This document shows, piece by piece, positions 36,574-45,361 of a DNA stretch of 64,000 nt (positions within the stretch are counted from its first letter, which is position 1; each line of letters starts with the position of its first letter). This stretch comes from Paenibacillus sp. BIHB 4019 (GTDB taxonomy: Bacteria > Bacillota > Bacilli > Paenibacillales > Paenibacillaceae). The stretch is from assembly GCF_002741035.1 (NCBI RefSeq), contig NZ_CP016808.1:806001-870000 (forward strand). Direction: 5' to 3'. A program made the translations under genes and the position numbers. The notes beneath the pieces are model-generated. The model had not been told where the DNA came from. It worked only from the letters and a program-made list of their open reading frames with translations, and ran no database searches.

Positions 36574-36740
36574 CAGCTTTAATGCTCTGCGAATGACCGT
36601 CGCAATATAGTTGGAAAGCAGCTTCCGAGCTTCCTCCGGATCAAGCGGCTCCTTGCCAATATCATAGGCCGACGGATCTAATGCCCCAACTTCCTCAACG
36701 TTCCGTTATTGATGATCTGTTCATAAAGACCTTGCTTCAT
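36574..36740 (-). pseudogene. Frameshifted 5' end of the PLD-helicase gene
   Basis: ATG 36738-36740 behind AGAGGTG starts MKQGLYEQIINN, a standard opening of this family, but the frame ends within 18 codons. From about 36700 the sequence continues in the helicase frame as VEEVGALDPSAYDIGKEPLD and joins the main reading frame without a stop. A single missing base near GGAACGTT restores one protein of about 1050 residues. Lesion or sequence error cannot be separated here. Confidence 0.75.
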
Positions 36741-36823
36741 GGAACACCTCTGTGTGTTTGAAATCAGTCATTAAGCATGGATTTTCTATCTTGTATTTCT
36801 TAATGTTTTCAGATAAAACTAAA

Positions 36824-37255
36824 TTAGTCCATAAACAAAGTTGAACATATAGATATGTCTATGGCAGGTGCATTTAACCCTACAAATTTAAAATTTATCA
36901 CACAAAAATCATACATGTAGGATACAAATGTAAACTGCTCATACGTTTTAAACTCAGTATCTCCAAATATTTTTACTACATCATCAATAAGCACCGATTC
37001 ATCACAACATATTCCGATTCTATAAATTAAATCGTCTACAATTTCAAGTTCCATATTATTAAATGAATAAATGGGATACCCCGTATCCTTTAGAATTATA
37101 ATATCTTCAAATCTGGATTCATCAAATTTACTGCCTAGTGGAACCCCTTGGAATGCCCTATCTTTCAATACATCTTTAATTTTATATAAAAATTCATATT
37201 TTTTCTCCACTTTCTCCTCCGCTATCCAAGAAGATCCGAGTTCTATAATAATCAT
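36824..37255 (-). CDS. Hypothetical protein, about 143 residues
   Basis: I do not recognise this gene. It is AT-rich compared with neighbours, which suggests transfer. The likely start is ATG 37253-37255 behind GGTGG at 8-base spacing; a TTG start 15 bases earlier is also open. The product begins MIIIELGSSWIAEEKVEK, is acidic, soluble, mixed helix/strand, and Phe/Tyr/Ile-rich. Size and composition resemble stand-alone immunity proteins of polymorphic toxin systems, but no toxin gene is near, so this is only a suggestion. Between it and 37481 a further 80-codon open frame (37194-37436) overlaps out of frame and has no ribosome binding site. Confidence 0.5.
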   Translation of the reverse strand: MIIIELGSSWIAEEKVEKKYEFLYKIKDVLKDRAFQGVPLGSKFDESRFEDIIILKDTGYPIYSFNNMELEIVDDLIYRIGICCDESVLIDDVVKIFGDTEFKTYEQFTFVSYMYDFCVINFKFVGLNAPAIDISICSTLFMD

Positions 37256-37480
37256 ACCAATATCCACCAAAATAGTATATCAGCGAGTCGAAGAATGTAG
37301 AAAAAAGAACCTCCTGTACAGGAAGTTCTCCACTTTGTAATTTGCTTAAAAGCTTAGCACAATCATTCCGATATAATTTTATTATGTACTCCTCATGCAC
37401 CGTCCACAGGCAACGTCCCCGTCCATATCTTTTCACATCAAATTCACATCAGGTTTATGGCAATCAAAACGACGCCGACT

Positions 37481-39520
37481 TCACATATTACTTAACTGAT
37501 ACTCTTTCATGTCTATCTTCCCGATATAGGTAATATACGGTTTGTCATATCGAAAACTAAGTACGGGAACATCCGTTAGCTTACGGATGGTCGAGTCATG
37601 TAAATTCATAGCGTATAGTTTTTGTTGCTCCTTGCGGTTTACGTATATTAATTCACTCTCCGTCAAAATAAACTCCCTCGTAATTAGATCGGTGATTGTT
37701 GTCATGGTGTCTGTCTTGGTATCATACTTAACGATTTGAGACTTCTCATCGACATAATAAATCGTTCGGCCGTCAAATGCGAGGCTTCTTAATACAGGAA
37801 TTTGGAGAAGAACACGCATATCTCCTGTTAGTCGGTTAATTTGCCGAATTTCGGTTTGTCCATCAGTTTGCCCTATGAGGTAAAGACTAGATTCATCCAA
37901 AAAGAAGGCGCTCACGGTGAGGTAAAAACTTGCAACATATGCATTCCCTTTCACGAGTCCCAGCACGGTACCCTTATCGGCACTTAGCTTCTTTTCGAAA
38001 ATAATTTTTTCATTAAACCTCGTTGTATCCACTCCGATAACCGAAAACCGAGTAGCACCTTCTCTGAGACCTGATTTCTCATAATCAATTTTCATATAGT
38101 AGACATCCGTTCCTTCCCCAAAAATGGCTCCCGCTATTCGAGTTAATGAGGTCAGAGGATCACGGACAAGTTTACGTTTTTCTCCGCTTGTTTGATCCTC
38201 AAATACAATTTGATTATTCCCAAGCTCTATTTCCTTTGGATCCATATAAAATCGATGCTTATTATTTTGAAAGGACTGCTTAGAAGCGTAATTATAAGTA
38301 ACACCTGCCATGGCACCATTAGAAGAACTACAGCCAACAAGCATGGAGACCGCCATCCAAAGAATGAGTAACGTAGGCAACAGTCTCTTCCCTCTATATT
38401 TTCGCTGTTTTACAATCCACACATTGGATCGCTTATGTAGGATTACAAAGAGCATGACTACGCTAAGACTAACTGTAATGGCAAAAACAATGCTCCATGC
38501 TGTAAATGAAACCTCTCGGAAAACCATATCCATCTGATCCTTCCACGAATTAAGCTTGAATTCGTTCCCGCGAAAATAGCCTGTTGACACCATGAACCCA
38601 AGTGGCCCTGGCAAGAAATATTTGGTGGATTCCAACTGCAGTCCATAGTAAGGTAGTAGCACTACTGCCGTGCATGAAAACAATGTAATGGCATATTTCT
38701 TAAAGCAAACCGAAGCAAATAGAATGAATATAGCAAAGCATAGACTTCCAAATAGTTTACCTGCCGTAATCCATAAAAAGGATTGAAGCAATGTAACTTC
38801 TTTAATCGACGTGCCAAAGTAGGACAGACTTTCTAAGGGATAATGACCATTATCTAAACCATATTTGAAATCGTAGAAGCCATATCGTAAACCGGCACTC
38901 AGAAGACAGAGAACACTAACCATCACAAGCACATGGCTGATTTTACATAACGCATGAGTTCTTGATCCTTTTTTGACGGTAAGAAGGAGCGTATCCATCT
39001 TGCTTTCAAACTCGTAACAAAACATCGGTGTAACTAGAAGCAAAACCAACAACACAAACAGGATATCAAGACTATCATTGGAGAGTAATCCATCCCAGCC
39101 ATTGGTATAGAGAAAATAACGATTGTCTGGAAATTCACGCACATAGACGTACTGATTGTAAGCCAGTTGAAAACCTTTTTCGTTCTTAAGAATACTCGCT
39201 AGTGAATCGGAATGGGTAAGGAACTTTTGTTCTTCCAACTCACCATCATAGAAATTATCACTTATTCTTTGCAAGGCAACCTTCGCATCCGAAATTTTGG
39301 CCGCTTCATTTGCAAAAAAATGCTCGGTTTCTACTGAGTAGGGACCCTGAACCTGATCGAGGTAGAACTGATACTGCGAACGATTCATCTCAACGTCCGG
39401 GTTAGCAGGCTTATCCAAAATCACCATTGATGCAATACTCAAGATGATATACACACCGATAAATAAAAAACCCTTATGATGGAAAAGCATTTTTTTCATT
39501 TCATACTTCCAGATGGACAC
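37481..39520 (-). CDS. ABC-2 type permease fused to an extracellular propeller domain
   Basis: A 679-residue protein, last in a five-gene overlapping operon. Residues about 1-360 are an ABC-2-like permease: a first helix near 15-35, a long extracellular loop, then about six helices. A further helix at about 385-400 ends LVGCSSSNGA, exactly like a lipobox, and is followed by about 270 residues rich in beta strands with WD/YWTD-like repeats (SLAFDGRTIYYVD, EFILTESELIYVN, RKLTDVPVLSF). It looks like a permease gene joined in frame to a lipoprotein gene. The start overlaps the previous permease gene by 20 bases, so translation is coupled. Confidence 0.8.
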   Translation of the reverse strand: MSIWKYEMKKMLFHHKGFLFIGVYIILSIASMVILDKPANPDVEMNRSQYQFYLDQVQGPYSVETEHFFANEAAKISDAKVALQRISDNFYDGELEEQKFLTHSDSLASILKNEKGFQLAYNQYVYVREFPDNRYFLYTNGWDGLLSNDSLDILFVLLVLLLVTPMFCYEFESKMDTLLLTVKKGSRTHALCKISHVLVMVSVLCLLSAGLRYGFYDFKYGLDNGHYPLESLSYFGTSIKEVTLLQSFLWITAGKLFGSLCFAIFILFASVCFKKYAITLFSCTAVVLLPYYGLQLESTKYFLPGPLGFMVSTGYFRGNEFKLNSWKDQMDMVFREVSFTAWSIVFAITVSLSVVMLFVILHKRSNVWIVKQRKYRGKRLLPTLLILWMAVSMLVGCSSSNGAMAGVTYNYASKQSFQNNKHRFYMDPKEIELGNNQIVFEDQTSGEKRKLVRDPLTSLTRIAGAIFGEGTDVYYMKIDYEKSGLREGATRFSVIGVDTTRFNEKIIFEKKLSADKGTVLGLVKGNAYVASFYLTVSAFFLDESSLYLIGQTDGQTEIRQINRLTGDMRVLLQIPVLRSLAFDGRTIYYVDEKSQIVKYDTKTDTMTTITDLITREFILTESELIYVNRKEQQKLYAMNLHDSTIRKLTDVPVLSFRYDKPYITYIGKIDMKEYQLSNM

Positions 39521-40724
39521 GTTTCTCTCCCCCCTTCCTCAGAGCATTCTTCCTCACAACAATTAAAATACCACTAAGAAGCAGTACTCCCCAGGCAGTC
39601 GTTATTAATAAGGCAGCGATATAACTTGGAAGGGAAAAACCCGCCATAGAAACAAACTCTATTTTTCGAAACAATTCTCGATTAACCAACAAAACAAATG
39701 GGTTTATGACTTTGATCCAAATACGCCCCGAGCCCATATAAACTTCCTCCAAGTAAATACAAACAAACGAAACAGATAAACCGATAATAAATGGAATAAG
39801 TGCATTTCGGAACAAATTCGACATGAACAAGAATGCCAAGGCAAACACAAGCATTCCCGCCGTTTTAACAAGTGCTGATAGTATAGCGTATTGCCCCAAA
39901 CTCACGTTTAGTGCAGCGTGGATAAAATCTTCAAGCATGTACAAAGGAGAAGAAGCTGCATCCCATGAGTCGAATATCGTAGAAAATGCAACAAAATCTA
40001 TTAACCAAAACCACAAGGAAACACCAGATACAAATAAGGCAGAGGCTATAAGTTTTGCCCTAATTGACGCACCTCCTCCTGCCTTAGTCGTAAGGAGCAA
40101 AATATCCATTTCTGTTTCCTTATCATACAGAAAAACGCTCATTAATCCGTACAAGCAAATCAGCAACACTAGTAACCCTGAAAAATCGTACCCAACATAA
40201 TATTGATACATTTCCGTGTAGACAAAACTCGTGATTGAACGTCCTTGAAAAAGCTCAGCAATAGCAGCATTCTTACTACGCTCGTAAGTGTTACCCAACG
40301 ATTCATAAAACGCTATATTTTCATTTGCCGCGCTAACGACACCTTGGGCGTACGCTTTGTAATCGTATGCATACTTCATCGGTTGGACGTAGTTGAAACG
40401 AAAGAAGTTCCAATCCTCGTAGACATTGGACAAGTAGGTATCTGGAGTACGATATTCTGTACTTGTCGTCCGTTCGGCTACCTGTTGATCTAGCGGCCAA
40501 TAAATATCCATTAGCTTCTCTATTTTCTCATTCTTAATCGTTCCACCAAAATCAGCGTACTGCTCCCAATACAACTCTTTCCAGCCCGGGTTTGTAAACA
40601 ATGAGCTTCCTTCGTACACGCTGTATATTTTGACGACATTCAGGACAGAAAAAAGCAGCACTGCTGCAATCATGGACTTCTTCAGAAAATGCTTACGCCA
40701 TTCAAAGCCAATCAGCCTCACCAT
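39501..40724 (-). CDS. ABC-2 type transporter permease
   Basis: A 407-residue membrane protein with an N-terminal helix (about 15-35), a large extracellular loop (about 40-170) and five or six C-terminal helices. The topology matches its operon neighbour at 37481, so the two probably form a heterodimeric exporter channel served by the ATPase encoded upstream. The start ATG overlaps the ATPase stop (ATGGTGA). Substrate unknown. Confidence 0.85.
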   Translation of the reverse strand: MVRLIGFEWRKHFLKKSMIAAVLLFSVLNVVKIYSVYEGSSLFTNPGWKELYWEQYADFGGTIKNEKIEKLMDIYWPLDQQVAERTTSTEYRTPDTYLSNVYEDWNFFRFNYVQPMKYAYDYKAYAQGVVSAANENIAFYESLGNTYERSKNAAIAELFQGRSITSFVYTEMYQYYVGYDFSGLLVLLICLYGLMSVFLYDKETEMDILLLTTKAGGGASIRAKLIASALFVSGVSLWFWLIDFVAFSTIFDSWDAASSPLYMLEDFIHAALNVSLGQYAILSALVKTAGMLVFALAFLFMSNLFRNALIPFIIGLSVSFVCIYLEEVYMGSGRIWIKVINPFVLLVNRELFRKIEFVSMAGFSLPSYIAALLITTAWGVLLLSGILIVVRKNALRKGGEKRVHLEV

Positions 40725-41590
40725 TGTTCGCCATCTCCGATATAGTACAGAAAAACATCCTCCAAATTGGCCTGTACGCTCACTGCATGAACATCGGGTT
40801 TCTCATCATCTATAACCCTCAGAAGGATGTTATCTTGCTCCCGCAGCATATTGCTGATTCTAAGCCGCTGAATCTTCTCATCCAAAGTTTTGTCTGTTGC
40901 CGCTACATGCCATACTTTTCCCTTCAAACTTTCCACAAGCGCTTGAGGCGTATCCTGTTTGAGCAGATGTCCGTCTTTGAGCAAAATAACCTGGTTTGCG
41001 ATAAACTCGATATCGGAAACAATGTGGGTAGCAAGCAAAACGATTCGATTCTCAGAGAACTTGGTAATGAGATTGCGGAAGCGAATTCGTTCCTGAGGAT
41101 CAAGTCCCGCTGTCGGTTCATCTAAAATCAAAATATCTGGATCGCCCAACATCGCTTGCGCAATTCCGACTCTCTGGCGCATCCCTCCAGACAAAGCGCC
41201 AATTTTTGTACTCGCTGCATTGCTTAAATTGACAATCTCTAGCAGTTCCTTCGCTCGTTTCTCCCCTTGATGCAGAGGAATCTCCTTCAATACGCACATG
41301 TATTTCAAAAAGTCCATCACTTCAAAGTTTTTATAGAAGTGTGGGAACTGCGGCAAGTAACCAATATGGGATAAAAATTGAATACCTAATTTTCTTGCGT
41401 CCACATCATTGATAAGCACCTGCCCTTTATCACTTTTCAGAATGCCAACAAAAATATTAATTAGCGTTGTTTTCCCAGCGCCGTTGGTTCCCAAGAGACC
41501 GTAAACGCCATTTTCCAACTCTGCGGAAAAATTCTGTAGTGCATATTTACCTTTATATTGTTTCGAAATCTCCTTAAATGTTACTTTCAC
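40718..41590 (-). CDS. ABC transporter ATP-binding protein
   Basis: A 290-residue ATPase with Walker A GTNGAGKT (Lys at residue 40), signature LSGGMRQRVGIAQA, Walker B ILILDEPTAGLD and the switch His in ATHIV. It starts with GTG at 41588-41590 behind AAGAGGAG, which overlaps the stop of the preceding lipoprotein gene. The class resembles ATPases of ABC-2 exporters for peptides, antibiotics or cell-envelope products. It pairs with the two permeases encoded directly downstream. Confidence 0.93.
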   Translation of the reverse strand: MKVTFKEISKQYKGKYALQNFSAELENGVYGLLGTNGAGKTTLINIFVGILKSDKGQVLINDVDARKLGIQFLSHIGYLPQFPHFYKNFEVMDFLKYMCVLKEIPLHQGEKRAKELLEIVNLSNAASTKIGALSGGMRQRVGIAQAMLGDPDILILDEPTAGLDPQERIRFRNLITKFSENRIVLLATHIVSDIEFIANQVILLKDGHLLKQDTPQALVESLKGKVWHVAATDKTLDEKIQRLRISNMLREQDNILLRVIDDEKPDVHAVSVQANLEDVFLYYIGDGEQW

Positions 41591-41606
41591 AGGCTGCTCA
41601 CTCCTC

Positions 41607-42827
41607 TTAAAACTGGCCGATCACAACTTTTGTTTGAATTTCAGGGTTCTTTGCGCCTACCAATACGATATAAACCCGTCTCTCATCCAGTATTTTAACG
41701 ATTGGATCTTGAGCCATATAACGCATATCTCCATCGCTTGAGATTCGTTGCTCATCTTCAAGTTTGCCTGTATTCCCATCATATATCCGAACTTTCCAAT
41801 CGGTCTGATCTGCGAGAGTTGTCGCGAAATAGCTTCCCCTATCTGATCCCGAAACAAATCGACTTTCGCCTGCTTCGATCATGGAAAGAAACCTCGTTTT
41901 ACCGCTAGGCATATTCATAACCAACAGCTTTCCCGAAGGAATAGTAAAATCTAGATCCTCAGCAAAAAATACAAACTCGTTGTAGTCGATTAATTCTCTG
42001 CATGTATAAGACTCGAATTTTTGGTTTGTCAATTTGCTGCCATCCAAATGAACTGTGCCGCAAGTAGAAAAGGATGGTTTGCCGTCAATAGGGGGAACAT
42101 CAAAGCTTTGCGCCGTAAAGGCCAAGTCCTTGTCCCCATTCGTAAATCCAATTTGTTCAAATGCAACAACACCTGAACGCTCCTTAAGATCAGTAAGCTC
42201 CGCTTGCTTTAAATCGATGAGCGTTGTTTGTTGACTCATATTGAAATCATACAGATATAGTCCGTTATTCGTAGCATAGGCTACTCGTTTACCATCTGCC
42301 GAGAACGCAATGGACTCAGGGGAAACAATCCGTTCATTCTCTTTTAATAGAGAACTGAAATTGAATTCTGATTGTTTAACTAGATCAGGGTCGTAAAAGA
42401 TAGCGCTGTATGTAAGGACGCCGCCTGATGTTCCCCCACCGCTCCTGCTGCCATTGTTTCCGAAATCGGCAGCAACTTGAATAGCTACATAGCCATCCTC
42501 TACCCTTCGTATCGATTGAATTCCTTCATCCGAAGATTCCGCTATTATGCGACCGCTATCTAAGTCATACAGATATAGCTTGTTCGCTGATATCAATACA
42601 TGGTCTTCGTCAGCATAATGAACGTTCCTGATATGTCCCTGTATCCCTTCCAAGAGCAAATTCAATGGAGGAGATGATTCGGTGGGATTTATAGGGGGCG
42701 TCTCATGAAGAGACGGAGTAGCTTCAGCAGCAGCATTCACAGGTATAGAATTCAATTCTGCCTGTGTGCATCCCACGATAAGCAACGAGAAAATCATGGT
42801 CACAATCAAAAGCTTCATTCGCATCAT
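41607..42827 (-). CDS. Lipoprotein with beta-propeller-like domain
   Basis: A 406-residue lipoprotein. I chose ATG 42825-42827 (GGGAG, 8 bases); the longer frame to 42845 overlaps the preceding stop. Lipobox LIVGC follows a short signal peptide. The mature part (about 45-406) is strand-rich with repeats such as LYLYDLDSGRIIA, VAYATNNGLYLYDF and VRIYDGNTGKLEDE, typical of a seven-bladed propeller. It resembles the C-terminal domain of the fusion permease at 37481, hinting at paralogous surface sensors or substrate-holding parts of the exporter. Function unknown. Confidence 0.75.
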   Translation of the reverse strand: MMRMKLLIVTMIFSLLIVGCTQAELNSIPVNAAAEATPSLHETPPINPTESSPPLNLLLEGIQGHIRNVHYADEDHVLISANKLYLYDLDSGRIIAESSDEGIQSIRRVEDGYVAIQVAADFGNNGSRSGGGTSGGVLTYSAIFYDPDLVKQSEFNFSSLLKENERIVSPESIAFSADGKRVAYATNNGLYLYDFNMSQQTTLIDLKQAELTDLKERSGVVAFEQIGFTNGDKDLAFTAQSFDVPPIDGKPSFSTCGTVHLDGSKLTNQKFESYTCRELIDYNEFVFFAEDLDFTIPSGKLLVMNMPSGKTRFLSMIEAGESRFVSGSDRGSYFATTLADQTDWKVRIYDGNTGKLEDEQRISSDGDMRYMAQDPIVKILDERRVYIVLVGAKNPEIQTKVVIGQF

Positions 42828-42841
42828 ACATGTTTCTCCCA

Positions 42842-43897
42842 TCACCTATATAGTAGCAAAGAAGGGGTCTTCATTAATACAACGACATCATCAGGAAAAT
42901 CATTTGCATTAATGGGAACAGAGACCACATAAAAAGTGCTGAAATCCTCTAGTTTCTCTAAATCTATATCGGCGTCAATAACCGCTATATTGCCCTTGGT
43001 CAACTCCGTTTCAAAGGATACACCATCCTCGGCTGCCAACGCTCGATGATTAATATAAAACGTGGTACGATATCTCATGCCGGGATGACCAAATAGCTTG
43101 AAGGTCACATGGAGCGTTCCGCTTTTCTGTATCTGAAAGTGGTCTTGTCGCATTGCCCCATCCATATATAAACCGCCATACACATTTTTGTCCAATTTAT
43201 CCATATCTACAGTTTCCACAATACTATGCTTATCCAATAGCTCTTGTGTCATTGGCTCCGTTGACAGTTGAACATGATTTAAACCCCCTTGTTGTGAATA
43301 AGGAGCAAAATCAACAGATTCTGCATCTTGATTGAAAATTAGCGGTCTGCCTGCCTCCAAAGTCGTTTGATAGCCTCCGTAGGAGCTTGTTGCTTTCATA
43401 TCAGGTATAAAACTTGGATTATATAGGCTAGTGATACTGAGTTGCAAAGTATCACCTTGTTTTCCTGTGACCGGAGTAAATACAAAAGTGAACGGCGTAT
43501 CTTTGTCATCATCCTTCAATTCAAGGAGATGCATATACAGATACGGAGAGTCACTCTCGTCCAATTTGTAGGGTTGAGCCTTTCCATCAACAAAAATAAA
43601 AAATCCAACATTTTTTGCTGTACCGGAAGCACGTACAGAGTATTCGATTTTCAACTCGCCGCCATTGTATTCCAAAGGAAGAACCCTTCCGTTTACATCA
43701 AGCTGACGATTGATGAAACCATGACCGATACTACCAAGAACGGTGGTTTGCGGTTTATTTTTCTCAAATGGATTTTGGGTTGCATCTACAGTATCAGTAG
43801 GTTCCTCAATTTTGTTCAGGGAGCATCCCCCCGCGAAGATTGCAAGTGTCATCATGATTAGGAACGCCATGCGTTTGAATCCTAATAATTTTTTCAC
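42842..43897 (-). CDS. Lipoprotein of unknown function, first gene of ABC operon
   Basis: A 351-residue exported lipoprotein: signal peptide MKKLLGFKRMAFLIMM..., lipobox FAGGC (Cys near residue 25), then a strand-rich domain without motifs I recognise. Its stop codon TAG lies within the upstream extension of the next gene, so the two are closely coupled. It opens the operon lipoprotein - propeller lipoprotein - ATPase - permease - permease/propeller. Upstream is a hairpin and the small exported protein gene. Confidence 0.65.
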   Translation of the reverse strand: MKKLLGFKRMAFLIMMTLAIFAGGCSLNKIEEPTDTVDATQNPFEKNKPQTTVLGSIGHGFINRQLDVNGRVLPLEYNGGELKIEYSVRASGTAKNVGFFIFVDGKAQPYKLDESDSPYLYMHLLELKDDDKDTPFTFVFTPVTGKQGDTLQLSITSLYNPSFIPDMKATSSYGGYQTTLEAGRPLIFNQDAESVDFAPYSQQGGLNHVQLSTEPMTQELLDKHSIVETVDMDKLDKNVYGGLYMDGAMRQDHFQIQKSGTLHVTFKLFGHPGMRYRTTFYINHRALAAEDGVSFETELTKGNIAVIDADIDLEKLEDFSTFYVVSVPINANDFPDDVVVLMKTPSLLLYR

Positions 43898-43936
43898 CGT
43901 GTTGTCATCCCCCTCTTGATTTCCGGCTCCATATCA

Positions 43937-43971
43937 AGATTAGTGCTTGACGATCTATCAAGCACTAATCT
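43937..43971 (-). other. Stem-loop between exported-protein gene and ABC operon
   Basis: Perfect 14-base arms AGATTAGTGCTTGA and TCAAGCACTAATCT around CGATCTA. The downstream T-content is weak on both strands, so on the minus strand it may be a leaky terminator, letting the exported protein be made in excess over the ABC operon, or an RNA-stability element. Confidence 0.6.
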
Positions 43972-44032
43972 CTGTTTTGTGCTCTATCTCCACGTCATAA
44001 ACATTTCGCCATGAAGCAGGCATTATTCACTT

Positions 44033-44434
44033 TTACGTATGTGTTACGGTGTAAGCAGCATAAGCGGAATACGTATTACCGCCCTGTATACCATGCGTCC
44101 CATAAAAAGCGTATGCACCTGGATATAGGTCATCACCTCGACCAATCCCCCCAGTACCTCTTAGACCATTCTGTGAAAATGTGTGAAGTGTTGTTCCGCT
44201 AATATTCTGTTGTGAGCCGACAACGGTCGGATATGCATTATCAGTATTGTCAGCAACTTTGGTATACCACATGGCATACGCATTTCCAGATACATACTCC
44301 AATGTACCGGTTAGTGTTCCATAACCCGTTGCCGGAACGATAGACGTATTCGTACCTGCATACGCATTTACAGCGAACGCCAAGCATGCAACAGAAGCAA
44401 TAACACCAATAATGGATTTTTTAGCTAATTTCAT
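44033..44434 (-). CDS. Small exported protein, 133 residues
   Basis: Start ATG 44432-44434 behind GAGGAGG. The signal peptide is MKLAKKSIIGVIASVACLAF..., cleaved after AYA; the mature part of about 108 residues is rich in Gly, Thr, Tyr, Ser and Asn, without cysteine, ending YAAYTVTHT. I do not recognise the family. Small secreted Gly/Tyr-rich proteins encoded next to ABC exporter/lipoprotein operons include bacteriocin-like proteins, and the 135-base gap with a stem-loop fits a co-transcribed module, but no bacteriocin signature can be seen. Secretion is well supported; role is unknown. Confidence 0.7.
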   Translation of the reverse strand: MKLAKKSIIGVIASVACLAFAVNAYAGTNTSIVPATGYGTLTGTLEYVSGNAYAMWYTKVADNTDNAYPTVVGSQQNISGTTLHTFSQNGLRGTGGIGRGDDLYPGAYAFYGTHGIQGGNTYSAYAAYTVTHT

Positions 44435-44667
44435 TGTGAATCCTCCTCGTATGAAATTTAGCATGTCAATAATAAACGCATTGACTCGAATATCTCTTAC
44501 GCTCCTCTCGTGTCCTTTTGTGTTTTCATTATTGGCTGCTTACTATATAAACGTATCATTATGATAAAATCTGACATGAATTTATAAAATTTTACAACGA
44601 TGAGATTATGTGAAATGAAAATCAAAGTGCAATTAGCAGAATTTTACGTCTAGCCTCTTAGTTAACT

Positions 44668-44715
44668 AAAAAAGCGCTTCAAGCCGATTTTTTTCGGGTT
44701 GTAGCGCTTTTTTTC
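44668..44715 (-). terminator. Rho-independent terminator after sigma/anti-sigma operon
   Basis: Arms AAAAAAGCGCT...CAAgCCGA and TCGGgTTG...AGCGCTTTTTTT, with T-runs on both strands. It lies 77 bases past the anti-sigma stop on the minus strand. Confidence 0.8.
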
Positions 44716-44791
44716 TTTTGAAATCATGCTCGCCTTTCTATTTCATTGATCGCTCACTCTTCAGCGCCTGTTCTTCACTTAGCTTCTAACA

Positions 44792-45361
44792 TTATCCTCT
44801 AACCAAGCAAGTCGTATTCTGTGCTATCAGTAGTAAGCTTCTTTTCAGTAATAAAGAAAAATTATGAGGTACATGCTCTGGCGCACGAATTTTGTAATCT
44901 AATTTGTTACGAGCTGTTTCAAGGGCTGTTTCCTTTGCCTGACCGCTTTCTCCTAACAAAGTGGATGAAATTGAATGGTTATCATGCCCAGACTCGCTTC
45001 CTAAAGTATCAGGAGGGGGCAACGTCTTGGCACCTTCAGTATTCTTTGGACGATTTTCTCCAAATAGGAGATTAACCAGTCCCTGTTTAGCGTCTTTTAC
45101 CATTGCAAATAAACTTTGCATAGAGGCATAGCTCTCCTTTGGAGATGTGGCAGACGTTCCAATAATAAGTGAGAAGCCTGCTATTGCAATTCCAATTTTA
45201 AAAACTCTTTTACGGTGGGATCGTTTTTGCTGCTGCATTAGTCTGGTCTGCATCCGTCTCCATGCTGTTTCTCCATCTGGGATATCAATTGAAGAATACA
45301 TTTCATTGATTGCGGATGCTAATAGATCATTATTATTGTCTTCTCGATTATTAGACTTCAT
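44792..45361 (-). CDS. Anti-sigma factor-like membrane protein, probably truncated
   Basis: A 189-residue protein encoded directly after the ECF sigma gene; its ATG 45359-45361 overlaps the sigma stop and sits behind GGGGTGA. A cytoplasmic N-terminus (about 1-60; NEMYSSIDIPDGETAWRRM), one membrane helix (about 60-78) and an outside part fit a sigma regulator. The tail LDYKIRAPEHVPHNFSL is the beginning of a DUF4367-like domain, but the protein stops 18 residues later, where the family normally goes on for more than 100. A -1 shift at the T-run near 44875 gives an alternative, equally short tail (ITEKKLTTDSTEYDLLG). It should hold the sigma factor inactive until a surface signal arrives. Confidence 0.7.
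   Translation of the reverse strand: MKSNNREDNNNDLLASAINEMYSSIDIPDGETAWRRMQTRLMQQQKRSHRKRVFKIGIAIAGFSLIIGTSATSPKESYASMQSLFAMVKDAKQGLVNLLFGENRPKNTEGAKTLPPPDTLGSESGHDNHSISSTLLGESGQAKETALETARNKLDYKIRAPEHVPHNFSLLLKRSLLLIAQNTTCLVRG

Noticed and set aside
37194..37436. 80-codon minus-strand frame upstream of the hypothetical gene
   Set aside because: It overlaps the better-supported 36824-37255 gene out of frame and has no ribosome binding site.
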